Part shown: positions 55,316-64,000 of the stretch, in pieces | Numbering within the stretch: the stretch's first letter is position 1 | Layout of the letters: each line of letters opens with the position of its first letter | DNA from: Cydia pomonella | Lineage: Eukaryota > Arthropoda > Insecta > Lepidoptera > Tortricidae | Direction of reading: 5' to 3' | Length of the DNA stretch: 64,000 nt | Assembly (NCBI RefSeq): GCF_033807575.1 | Contig: NC_084728.1 | Span: 9,375,451-9,439,450, forward strand | Notes under the pieces: generated by a model | Seen by the model: the letters and a program-made list of their open reading frames with translations, nothing else | What the model was told of the DNA's origin: nothing | The model's database searches: none | Made by a program: the position numbers and the translations under genes

Positions 55316-55546
55316 TACAGTACATATGGGGCTACTTTATAGCACTAGTGCGAAAAGTAGCATATTACGTTACTGTGTCGAACATTTAAAGGGCCATATG
55401 TACTGTAAAACGTTGTACGATACATGTGCGAATAGGTAATTCGCAACTCGTGTCGATTTAAAACACTCCCTTCGGTCGTGTTTTAATTTATCGCCACTCG
55501 TTTCGAATTTCCTATTTTTCGCACTTGTATCGTAATGTACTATTTT
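55316..55546. mobile_element. MITE 'ACAGTACATATGG', long form
   Basis: TACAGTACATATGGGGCTAC to TCGCACTTGTATCGTAATGT. Compared with 56851-57003 it contains an extra block of about 75 bp (AACTCGTGTCGATTTAAAAC ... CGTTTCGAATTTCC) at GGTAATTCGCA. Confidence 0.8.
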
Positions 55547-55819
55547 CTATATAAAAGTGACCTTCTTACCGTCAGGGATTTCTTGCTTAGTAACGCCGAA
55601 AAAAATTTAATTTGATAGATCTTATATAGTATATACTCGGCGGCAATTTTTTTTTTTTCTATATAGAAGAGACTATACTGTTGTCCGTTGGGCCTCGAAA
55701 GATGTTTTTTGCTGCATGTCGAGTTACCGCGGATGCCTTGAGAAGCCATAACTGCGTACACACGCGATGTGGGAGCTGGCATAGTATGGAATAGGCTTGA
55801 AATGAACGAATCTCAAAAA
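55547..55819. other. No recognised gene
   Basis: Two overlapping minus-strand ORFs of 80-90 codons cover it, but translations show no domain. CGAGTTACCGCGGATGCC and GTGTGTACGCAGTTATGG-type words are unique in the window. Confidence 0.25.
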
Positions 55820-55945
55820 AAAATAGTAAACTTTTATTTAACATAACAATATACATACAGAGGCTTACTATAAATAGCATGCGATACAACGAGGAAATGC
55901 CACCAGCATCCTTGGTACAAAACCTCAAGGGCCTATTTTAGATTT
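55820..55945. mobile_element. Retroelement fragment (L-C), inverted
   Basis: GCGATACAACGAGGAAATGC and CAAGGGCCTATTTTAGATTT are reverse complements of the L-C blocks at 9312 and 48640. Confidence 0.55.
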
Positions 55946-55985
55946 GAGGTAGTTCTGTAAACTACTTTTCTGGATTTTTCTTACT

Positions 55986-56122
55986 TTTTTTTATACTACG
56001 TCGGTGGCAAACAAGCATACGGCCCGCCTGATGGTAAGCAGTCTCCGTAGCCTATGTACGCCTGCAACTCCAGAGGAGTTACATGCGCGTTGCCGACCCT
56101 AAACCTGCCCCCCCCCCCCCCT
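55986..56122 (-). mobile_element. LINE L-A 3' fragment with poly-C
   Basis: TTTTTTATACTACGTCGGTG to GCGCGTTGCCGACCCTAAAC. It continues into a run of about 13 C (56109-56121) where other copies have short G/C runs. Confidence 0.75.
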
Positions 56123-56502
56123 AGTTACTTATTTTTACTGTCGTAGAAATAAAAGTAAAATGTTTTACTGCTTTCCGTTTAGGTAGTTGTTCGGTTCATT
56201 TAGCCCTTTGTTTTATATATAAGTCCATACAGTTTTGCAGCATATCCGTTTTAACTTTTCTTGCTTTTTATCGATAGTAATTGTTTGTATTTAATTAATG
56301 ACTAACACTGGCACGTGTTTGCCCCCAAAACCGGACATTGCTTATTTAATAAAGATAATTTTGTACTTAATGTTCATTTGTATATCATGTTCATTTTTTC
56401 TCAATTTCTCAAAGGTAGACTGGAATGGATCACTCGTAGAGATAAGTTTGTTTTAACGTTTTAACCTGTCATATTGTACAATAAATTACATACAATACTG
56501 GG
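56123..56502. other. No recognised feature
   Basis: AT-rich, no shared modules. Confidence 0.3.
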
Positions 56503-56731
56503 TATTTATTTAGTCACCTGCAATAATTTACGGAATGAATATATAGGTCATACAGAGCAACTTTTACTATGACACCAACCCAGAAATCAAGAAAAAAAAT
56601 CACTGCCAAGACAGCCAAGATGTATGAGTAAGATTTTTTTTTAGCGATTTCGGGGTTGGTCCTATAGTAAAAGTTGCTTAGTATGACCTATATATTCACT
56701 CCGTAAATTATTGCAGTTGACTAAATAAACA
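56503..56731. repeat. 229-bp inverted repeat around 'GCAACTTTTACTATGG' core
   Basis: Two arms of about 98 nt, roughly 88% complementary. Outer part TATTTAGTCA.CTGCAATAAT / TTACGG; inner part AGCAACTTTTACTATG..ACCAACCC.GAAATC. Only the inner part recurs at 2718-2768. Confidence 0.85.
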
Positions 56732-56850
56732 GCTTGTATATATTACATCACCTTCACCAAGGAGTTTTGACCGAAGGGTGTCAAGTTTCGGCGGTTCAGC
56801 GGCCGGCTCCCTTGCGGGTTTGCAAACTGTATCGCAGTCATAATTGTTTT

Positions 56851-57003
56851 TACAGTACATATGGGGCTACTTTATAGCACTAGTGCGAGAAGTAGCATAT
56901 TACGTTACTGTGTCGAACATTTAATGGGCCATATGTACTGTAAAACGTTGTACGATACATGTGCGAATAGGTAATTCGCACTTGTATCGTAATGTACTAT
57001 TTT
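56851..57003. mobile_element. MITE 'ACAGTACATATGG', short form
   Basis: TACAGTACATATGGGGCTAC, AGTAGCATATTACGTTACTG, GGCCATATGTACTGTAAAAC and GCACTTGTATCGTAATGTAC. The two internal ACAGTACATATGG/CCATATGTACTGT words form an inverted repeat. Confidence 0.8.
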
Positions 57004-57637
57004 AGTTTTAAGATATATTTTATAATACTTATACCTATGTTATATTCTATCCATCTTATATACTTATACAATTTAATTACATACATTTAAATTTATTCTC
57101 ATTTAGCACATCTAAAAGTATTTATCACATCTAATTGAATATATCTAGTTAATTTAAATCTTTATCATTAAGGAATTCGTCTATACTATAGTAACCTTTT
57201 TTAATTAGTAGGTTTCCAAGTTTTGCCTTGAATGCCGTCTTTAATCTCATTTGATATACTGTGGGGTAATTTGTTATATAATTGTATAGATCTTACGTGG
57301 GGACTCTTTTTATACATTACCAATTTGCACGTTGGGAGGGCTAGTACATTTTTACATCTCATGTTGCCAGCTACTAGATCTTTGCTCATTTCATATTGTA
57401 AGTGTTTTCTTACAAACATGGTTATTTCCAGGATGTATATATATGTTATTTATATATTATTCGGAGAACCAACAGCTATCAACTGCACAATAGTTATACA
57501 TATATGTAAATAACAAACAGTCAATTATAGGTTCCCACCGTAGCAACAGGTTAACAAACAATTGGTGGTTAGCACTAAAATTCTTACAACGTGTTACCAA
57601 TAATATTCTAAATATGACTACTTATTATATATTCATT
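57004..57637. other. No recognised gene
   Basis: A pair of opposite-strand ORFs (about 57201-57513) lies here. The minus-strand one contains HVRSIQLYNKLPHSISNEIK, which resembles the C-terminal region of LINE/reverse-transcriptase proteins (a common 'YNKLP..I' motif). It may be a LINE ORF2 remnant on the minus strand. Confidence 0.45.
57201..57419 (-). pseudogene. Probable LINE ORF2 C-terminal remnant
   Basis: The 72-residue translation includes LPTCKLVMYKKSPHVRSIQL and YNKLPHSISNEI, then an F/KTWKP-like end. In Jockey/CR1-type LINEs the end of ORF2 commonly reads (R)..S..V.G..IYNKLP..I. I judge this a decayed fragment; upstream reverse transcriptase motifs are not found. Confidence 0.5.
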
Positions 57638-57905
57638 CGACGACCGCTCTGGCCTAGTGGGTAGTGACCCTGCCTATGAAGCCGATGGTCCCGGGTTCAA
57701 ATCCTGGTAAGGGCATTTATTTGTGTGATGAGCATGGATATATTTTCCTGAGTCATTGGTGTTTTCTATGTATTTAAGTATTTATAAATATTTATATATT
57801 ATATATACCGTTGTCTAAGTACCCTCAACACAAGCCTTATTGAGCTTACTGTGGGACTTAGTCAATTTGTGTAATAATGCCCGATAATATTTATTTATTT
57901 ATTAT
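57638..57905 (+). mobile_element. Full-length SINE family A
   Basis: CGACGACCGCTCTGGCCTAG, GTCCCGGGTTCAAATCCTGG (B box), body GTGTGATGAGCATGGATATA and tail CCGATAATATTTATTTATTT. The best-preserved copy with 24886-25148. Confidence 0.85.
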
Positions 57906-57963
57906 TCAACTATGAAAACATAACTTATTAGTAAATTAATACATCAATCGATACAGTAATATG

Positions 57964-58179
57964 CTATCCCATACGACTCGCTGACTCAAATAATTTGTCT
58001 GTTAGAATCCGTCTTATAGCTGTGATGTTGCTATTAAAAACATCATAAATATATGCTATTAAATTAAATACATAGGATATTTTATATAGAAGCCGCTTCC
58101 ATACTGCGTAAGCCTCCACGTCTTGGCCTTTCCCCGCAACCCCAGCGTATACCACATTCTGTGCACAGGGTGACGCCAA
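57964..58179 (-). other. Exon-like minus-strand ORF, unidentified
   Basis: The first 30 or so residues (PCAQNVVYAGVAGKGQDVEA, then YAVWKRLLYKI) look protein-like and the rest AT-driven. CCTGTGCACAG|A just upstream could be a splice acceptor. A distant resemblance to the 'VY..G...' helical region of M1 aminopeptidases is possible but weak. Confidence 0.25.
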
Positions 58180-58487
58180 AACAGTTATATGTGGGCAATG
58201 CTGAAAGTTTCCGGAATTAGCTACTTAGAGATCACGCAGTTAAAAAGGTTTATAAAGTTTGTATTTTTTATACGGTTACGGTTACGGTGAAAGAATACCC
58301 TGTGAAAGTTTTTTTTTATAATTTTATGTGACGTTGAATGTGTTTCCACTCAACAAGTAATAAAAAGCTTCGAACATCATCAACATAATTAATCATATAA
58401 AATGATTTCGTGTGCGACTAATAGTAGCTAAAATCGTAAATGTGTGCAGAATCATAGGTAATAAGTTATAATAGAATCGCATAACAG
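58180..58487. other. No recognised feature
   Basis: AT-rich; no shared modules. Confidence 0.3.
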
Positions 58488-58745
58488 TAAACTCAGACAA
58501 CCTTAGGTATCCCAATGGATCTAGTAAAAAATCCTGCCTAATGCACTTGTATTTAAGAAAACTTAAATGAATCTTAAACTCTTACGAGATTTATTTAATC
58601 TTTATTGCACAAAAGAAAACAATCTTATAGTACAAAAGGCGGACTTAATGCCACGAGGCATTCTCTACCAGACATTCGCCACTGAGGATCTGTGCCTGAG
58701 GAAAAATGGACCGTATATTATTCCAGTTGGTTCTATCGTTAAAAA
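58488..58745. repeat. Dispersed repeat, relative of 16999-17210, with nested LINE tail
   Basis: CAACCTTAGGTATCCCAATG and GAGGAAAAATGGACCGTATA flank a TTTATTTAATCTTTATTGCA..GGCGGACTTAATGCCACGAG insert that matches 63045-63110 and is missing at 17 kb. Confidence 0.6.
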
Positions 58746-59464
58746 AATACGCTTTGCCTAAAAGGGTTTATAAAATCGATAATATTCGTAAAACAATAAC
58801 TTGCATATTTACAAAGTTTTTGAAAACGCAGAAACTTTCATTATAGCCTACACGTACATTCAAACAATAATATACCTAACATCCTTACTATAAAGACCAA
58901 AATGCGGTGTCTGTCGGCAGAAGTTGTAAGATGTCAATGCTGATATGTTTATTTGTAGTTTCTACCGTATTTTAAAACGTATACATATCAGCAGGATTTA
59001 TTTTGTCCATTATGAAAATTAAGTAAAAAGTTTTAAAATGGGATTTATTATGCATAGATTTTTCATACTACACAATTTATAAAATAGAAATTGTGTCTGA
59101 AAATAACTTCTGTCTACGTTTTTCTAGTAATATTCTGGTGCTTTATTTCATTTCAAGCATGGTGTAACTTATTTTAAATAAAGTGAACATCCCCATACAT
59201 AACGTTGTTAACATATTATTGCATGTGCCTATGTAAAATAGTGCGTGTTATTTAACTTAATGTTAAATATTAAGATGTTGCTATATGTGAGATCCTATAA
59301 TTGGCTCTGGGTCACTATTTATGTTGTTATTAGCATAGTTATAGCTGTTGGTCCTCCATGTAAATAAAATAAATAAATAAATAAATTACTAGTTTCGGGA
59401 CTAGGTACTATTAGATAAAAAGGATTTGGTGATATTTGGCATAATAGAATTAGACTCTCCCACC
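58746..59464. other. No gene; LINE-like tail at 59285-59385
   Basis: TCCTATAATTGGCTCTGGGT ... GGTCCTCCATGTAAATAAAA then AATAAATAAATAAATTA is a retroposon tail. The rest is AT-rich. Confidence 0.4.
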
Positions 59465-59655
59465 GAGGGTTCCGTACTTTTTAGTATTTGTTGTCATAGT
59501 GGCAACAGAAATACATTATCTGTATAAATTTCAACTGTCTAGCTAACACTGTTCATGAGATACAGCCTGGTGACAGACGGACAGACGGACAGACGGACGG
59601 ACAGCGGAGTCTTAGTAATAGGGTCCCGTTTTACCCTTTAGGTATGGAACCCTAA
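59465..59655. repeat. Lepidopteran 'GGGTTCCG ... GGAACCCTAAAA' repeat
   Basis: Begins GAGGGTTCCGTACTTTTTAG and ends AGGTATGGAACCCTAAAAAT. Includes ATAGTGGCAACAGAAATACA, TTCAACTGTCTAGCTAACAC, GAGATACAGCCTGGTGACAG and a (GACG/GACA)n block. Widespread in lepidopteran sequence in my experience; class unassigned. Confidence 0.65.
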
Positions 59656-60724
59656 AAATTATAATTTTAAGGCATTTATAGATCCTTTTTATCGCGCAAT
59701 TCAAAACTAAAGAGATCTATTAAAAAATAGGGATAAACGTATTGTATTTCTTGTCCGACACGAGCTTTTTAAATTTCAAGAGAAGAACGATCTTAAAGGC
59801 TACGCACTTGCAACTTTGGTGTTACTGGTGTCCATGGGCAACTGTTACATATTATAAGGCAACTCGTCTACTCGTTTGCCAAAAAAAATTCGTCTGACCA
59901 GTTGTCCCCAAATATTGACATATAAAAAATAGTTTTTACGCGGACAAAATGGCGGGCAGACCTTAATTTAAAAATGAATAGAATATGATAATAATTAAAA
60001 TATGAGTTACTTTTAGTTCACTCTGTATAGATGAGTATCATGTTACATGTTTTGACAGGCGTTTAGCGAAGCCCTAGGGCTCAGCCGAGTGGAACAGGTG
60101 CCGTCAAATCACGCGACAATAGGCTCACTTAGTTTTAGGGGTCTGCAGCCAAATAGCTAAATCAGGCCGATGAACAAAGATACATTGTATGTATGTATAT
60201 AAACACTTTATTGTACATAAGGGACAGGTAAAGATACAATAAAAGGAAAAAATAATAATGTTGGCAATGTACAAAGGCGAATTTATCCCTATAAGGGATC
60301 TCTTCCAGTCAACCTTTGAGCAATTGAGAGTCAAAAGTAAAACATAAAGACAAACAATGGTTCAATCGTTACACAAGTAAATAATTACACGCAAACACAC
60401 ACACGCACGCACGCACGAACGCACGCACGCACACACTGAAACGCAACTGTCACTGTCGTACTTATATGTAAGCGTGATAGAGAGAAAAAATTCAAATATT
60501 AATCTAATTCCACGGAAACTATTTTTTTTTATTATTTGTTATTTTTGTGTTATTTTAAGATAAATTTTATTGAACGCACAGAAAATGTTGCATCGAATTT
60601 GCTTTTTTTGTCCGAAAATCTAATCCAATTTATTATTGCTTTTATCTAATTTATGTTTTTTTGAATCCTTGTATACCTCATATATTATTTTAAAATGCTC
60701 ACAGATTAATAACTTAGGCGGCTT
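59656..60724. other. No gene; L-D LINE fragment and CA-rich microsatellite
   Basis: 59778-59892 contains CTACGCACTTGCAACTTTGG, TGGTGTCCATGGGCAAC and CTCGTCTACTCGTTTGCC, a plus-strand L-D LINE end. 60391-60437 is a (CACG)n/(CA)n tract. No host exon recognised. Confidence 0.45.
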
Positions 60725-60950
60725 AAATCCTGGCTCGTACCAATGAGTTTTTCGGAACTTATGTACGAAATATCATTTGATATTTACCACTAGCTTTTCG
60801 GTGAAGGAAAACATCGTGAGGAAACCTGCACACATCTGCGAAGAAATTCAAAGGTGTATGTGAAGTCCCCAATCCGCATTAGGCTAGCGTGGGGACTATA
60901 GCCCGAGCCCTCTCGCGCATGAGAAGAGGCCTGTGCCCAGCAGTGGGACG
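60725..60950 (+). mobile_element. Chimeric SINE: family B body joined to a different 3' end
   Basis: 60725-60825 matches SINE B (GGCTCGTACCAATGAGTTTT, TATCATTTGATATTTACCA, GAAAACATCGTGAGGAAACC). It then changes to GCACACATCTGCGAAGAAAT, GTGAAGTCCCCAATCCGCAT, CCCGAGCCCTCTCGCGCATG and GAGGCCTGTGCCCAGCAGTG, which is absent from other B copies here. I recognise the latter as the 3' part of a distinct, common lepidopteran SINE. Confidence 0.65.
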
Positions 60951-60952
60951 TA

Positions 60953-61075
60953 TACAATACAATACAAATATACTTTATTGCACACCTCAATACAGAAACA
61001 GTACAAATAATACAACACATAAAGAAGAGGTAAACAACAGGCGGTCTTATCGCTAAAAAGCGATCTATAGGCTGA
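60953..61075 (-). mobile_element. LINE 3' tail (L-B), minus strand
   Basis: ACTTTATTGCACACCTCAAT, ACAACACATAAAGAAGAGGT and AGGCGGTCTTATCGCTAAAA. Abuts the SINE chimera. Confidence 0.65.
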
Positions 61076-61224
61076 ATTATTATTATTATTATTAAAATAA
61101 AAACCATATATTTCAGAACACAGAAATCCATAAAAGGTTACTTAGACAAACTTTTTTTATCGGCAGGGACTTAAAATTAAAATTATGTTAGCTACTTAAA
61201 CTTTAAGACGGAAATATACCACGT

Positions 61225-61490
61225 GATCTACCATACTAAACACACAATGAAAAACTAGGTTTAAAGGTTTTACCCTTTTTTTCAAAATTTGCAAATTTTT
61301 TTTTTTTTTTTTTCAAAAAAGCGACACCTTTTAAATTAACTAATAGCTTTCGCTTTTTTGCTGAAGTGATCGACATCAAAATCAAAGTGATTTGTTAAGA
61401 ATAAATTTGTGAAAACCGTTTTCATGGAAAAAATACCGTTACTTTGTTAGATTCCAAAACCTATTCTTGCCTCTTAAAGCCTAGCACTTA
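61225..61490. repeat. Inverted copy of 53320-53580
   Basis: ATGAAAAACTAGGTTTAAAG, TTCAAAATTTGCAAATTTTT, GCTGAAGTGATCGACATCAA and CCGTTACTTTGTTAGATTCC. Contains a poly-T run of about 18. Confidence 0.7.
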
Positions 61491-61877
61491 GGTATAAATG
61501 AATTAAATACACATAAATGCATTTTTAAAGTCTGAGCGGGTGGCTTAACATCAAACAAGTCTCGACACGTCACTTAGCAAACACAACCTCTTTTTTCAAA
61601 TTCGGTAACGCAAGAATGCGTAACACAGTAAGCAAACGCTTTTACCGAAAATATCGGTGCGTGACATTAAATTAGTATGTTTAAACACTTATGGCCCTGT
61701 GATAAAAGGGTATATGTTGAGCTTTCGAGGGAAAAGGGACCTTCATGCAGAGGGCGCTTACGTCAAATAACCTAAGATGGGCCCTGCTATAGTCTCGCAA
61801 ACTAACTATATCAGTATAGTAAAAAACCGGACAAGTTGCCAACTCGAACGCACATTGTATGGCTATAGCTATTAATA
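61491..61877. other. No recognised feature
   Basis: No shared modules or ORFs of note. Confidence 0.3.
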
Positions 61878-62156
61878 AGACTGCCAGATGACTTTATCAT
61901 TATTTAATAGACTGCCAGATGACTCAAACCTTATCTAAGATACTGCCAGATGACTTTAGCATCATATAATAGACTGCCAGATGACTCAAACCTTATTTAA
62001 TAGACTGCCAGATTACTCAAATCTTATTTAATAGACTGCCAGATGACTTTAGCACTATATAATAGACTGCCAGATGACTCAAACCTTATTTAATAGACTG
62101 CCAGATGACTTTAACATTATTTAATAGTTTGCTAGACGACTTTAAAATCCTGCTTA
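61878..62156 (+). repeat. 31-bp tandem array, nine units of two types
   Basis: Each unit begins AGACTGCCAGATGACT (CTGCCAG or its counterpart at 61881, 61912, 61943, 61974, 62005, 62036, 62067, 62098, and a decayed one at 62129): an exact 31-bp period. The variable half is either TTA.CAT.ATATAAT (type a) or CAAACCTTATTTAAT (type b), in the order a b a b b a b a plus a decayed end unit. Confidence 0.95.
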
Positions 62157-63909
62157 CAGCAGAAGAAAGTATTTATATGGTTGCTTGACAATGGTTATTA
62201 TTCTGTTTCTGATTTTTTTAATTTTCTAACGTTGAGGTATAATTTTGTAAGTACCTACCAGCCGCCGTAAGCTCCATTCTCTTTCGAAAAGACAAATATG
62301 GCTGTTACGTCATTTTAATATTAGTAAGTGAGGTGTCAACAAAGTGATGGACCACCCAAAAAGGCAAACACTTTGAGTCTTGGAGGATTTAACAACTAGA
62401 GACGCCTTGTCTGTAATTTTCTGTATATAACAGTCTGCCGATTGTTGCGGGAGAGGGGCACGTCAAATGTCTTTTCGCTGTCTTGTTTTTTGTCCCCAAC
62501 AAATGTGACGGGTCGGAGTTTTTTTGTATGGGGTTACACTTATTTTTTAATTTTTTCAAGAGAATTATAATCTACAACTAGATAAATTAAAGATAATTGA
62601 TTATTTAAGTAGGCATATATTTAAAATGCGCTTATGAATATCAAGTAAAGCTCCACTGCTAGCTAGAAATACATTCAATGACAACTTTTTTATTTATTTG
62701 TTAAAAGACAAAAATAGAAGCACAGAGTGGCCAGAAACAAGACATCTAAAAGAATTTTGAACCTAAGATAATAAACGTCAGTCCATACAATACATATGAC
62801 TATTGGCCGAGGTTTTCGACAGAGGGGTAAGCTCTTAAAGGCGACTCCAGGGCTATAACAGCGAAAATCTAAGTTCGTCAATTGCGGGTATTTTTCTCTG
62901 TCATTCTAATTATTAGCGTGAGTAAAAGAGAAAGATCCTCGCAATTTGCGAATTTCGGTTTTCACGGTAGGCCCCCAGTTGTTAAATCCTCCAAGGCCGC
63001 AACAGAAAAGAGTAGCCGTATTTGAGTCGTTTTTATTATTTATTTATTTTATTTAATCTTTATTGCACAATACATGAAGATACAAATGGCGGACTTAATG
63101 TCTTAAGGCAAGGCAAGGTTAGGCAAGGTTTAAGGTTTTTATTGCCGTTCTGATAAAAACACTTATGGTATTTGCGATAGTTGAATTTTGATAAAGATTT
63201 ATCTGTCTGATACTAGTTATTGTTTTAAAAACTATAATACATAGAAATTCAGAGCAAATTTTACACAAGTACAAAACGTCTACTCGCTATATTAACACGC
63301 TTTTTTATTTATTTATTTTTATTTTTTTATATTAGGTCAACCTGTATGTAACTATGTAATGGAATCTAAGGTAACTAATTTAACCATCTTCCAAGGATCG
63401 CAGCGTCATGAAAATTGGCAGCTGTATGTAGTTCTGATGACAATACAATAATATGGTACTGTTGAACTGATCTGATAATGGAGCCGGAAGATATGAATAT
63501 GATACTCCGTTTGTATGGGAAAGTGAATTCGGCCGGGGACTCTTAAGGGTCCAGGGGTACGAAACTCTAAAACCGGGATACGTATAGTAAACGCCGCTAT
63601 AATGGGACTGGCACCAGTAATGGGATGGTATAGACAAATCCTGTAAAACAAGTATTTACCATCAGTTTTTAAACACTGGCATTTTACCATAAACAAGACC
63701 CAAAGAGCTGCTTAAGTTTAATTTTTCATCGATATTTGTTACTTTGAAAATTAATGGCGCCATACATCCCATGACTGGAGCAAAAAAAAAACATAGTTTC
63801 AATTTATTAATAATATTGAAACCAATTGCAGCAGCGTTGATTAAATACATAGAAAACATAAAGAACGAGTAGGACTTTCAAACTTGAACGAATAAATTGG
63901 TAGAATTTT
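62157..63909. other. No gene; LINE tails and a repeat
   Basis: 63045-63115 has TTTAATCTTTATTGCACAAT and GGCGGACTTAATGTCTTAAG (reversed LINE tail). 63420-63630 shares ATATGGTACTGTTGAACTGA with 4650 and contains GGGTCCAGGGGTACGAAACT. Short minus-strand ORFs there are not recognised. Confidence 0.35.
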
Positions 63910-64000
63910 TTTTTTTTTTTTTTATACTACGTCGGTGGCAAACAAGCATACGGCCCGCCTGATGGTAAGCAGCCTCCGTAGCCTATGTACGCCTGCAACT
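63910..64000 (-). mobile_element. LINE L-A 3' end, running off the window
   Basis: TTTTTATACTACGTCGGTGG, CAAACAAGCATACGGCCCGC and CTCCGTAGCCTATGTACGCC, the reverse complement of the L-A end; continues past 64000. Confidence 0.75.

Noticed and set aside
61878..62156. CRISPR-like array (regular 31-bp repeats)
   Set aside because: The segments between constant parts are themselves repeated (two types) and contiguous; there are no unique spacers, no cas genes, and the context is eukaryotic.

Overview
The window looks like intergenic or intronic nuclear DNA of a moth or butterfly (Lepidoptera). The evidence is low GC, no bacterial-style gene packing, abundant (AAAT)n/(TTGAA)n retroposon tails, tRNA-derived SINEs, many short inverted-repeat DNA transposons, and a Ty3/gypsy element with very short LTRs resembling the Bombyx mori mag lineage. 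I recognise no intact host gene. The only long open reading frame is a retrotransposon Gag-Pol polyprotein on the minus strand (27327-31403). Family names were assigned by eye, without searches.

Layout. 1-13 kb: a SINE interrupted by three insertions (143-934), palindromes at 2.5, 5.55 and 12.4 kb, short TTAA-flanked elements (4315-5153, 9469-10010), SINEs and non-LTR retrotransposon 3' ends. 13.1-16.7 kb: a 5'-truncated Jockey/CR1-like LINE whose ORF2 C-terminus is split by a 3.3-kb TTAA-flanked element (copy A, 13202-16511). 17.8-21.5 kb: more inverted-repeat elements and a pair of abutting perfect palindromes (20117-20165). 21.66-21.81 kb: a CpG-dense patch ending in a good splice donor, the best candidate for a host first exon or promoter. 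21864-23706: a CACTA-like element with a CAG target duplication. 23721-32054: a second, nearly identical copy (B) of the 3.3-kb element, expanded to 8.3 kb by a SINE and a 4.7-kb mag-like LTR retrotransposon.

34-42 kb: SINEs and a 2.2-kb inverted-repeat element full of ATTACCG motifs and bounded by 16-bp direct repeats. 42-50 kb: a hAT-like element, a long CA/CT microsatellite, a pogo-like element, a tandem pair of foldback MITEs, and a 1.27-kb foldback element whose arms are built from 97-bp tandem units. 50-64 kb: mostly LINE 3' fragments, SINEs and MITEs, a frameshifted retroelement ORF end (54334-54657), and a 31-bp tandem array with two alternating unit types (61878-62156).

The features are layered insertions rather than cooperating genes. 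Their nesting gives a relative chronology: LINE, then TTAA element, then SINE and LTR element. The most informative sites are the LINE reading frame that closes exactly when copy A and one TTAA are ignored, the loss of the protease active site in an otherwise open Gag-Pol, and several palindromes that share a core but have unrelated palindromic flanks.
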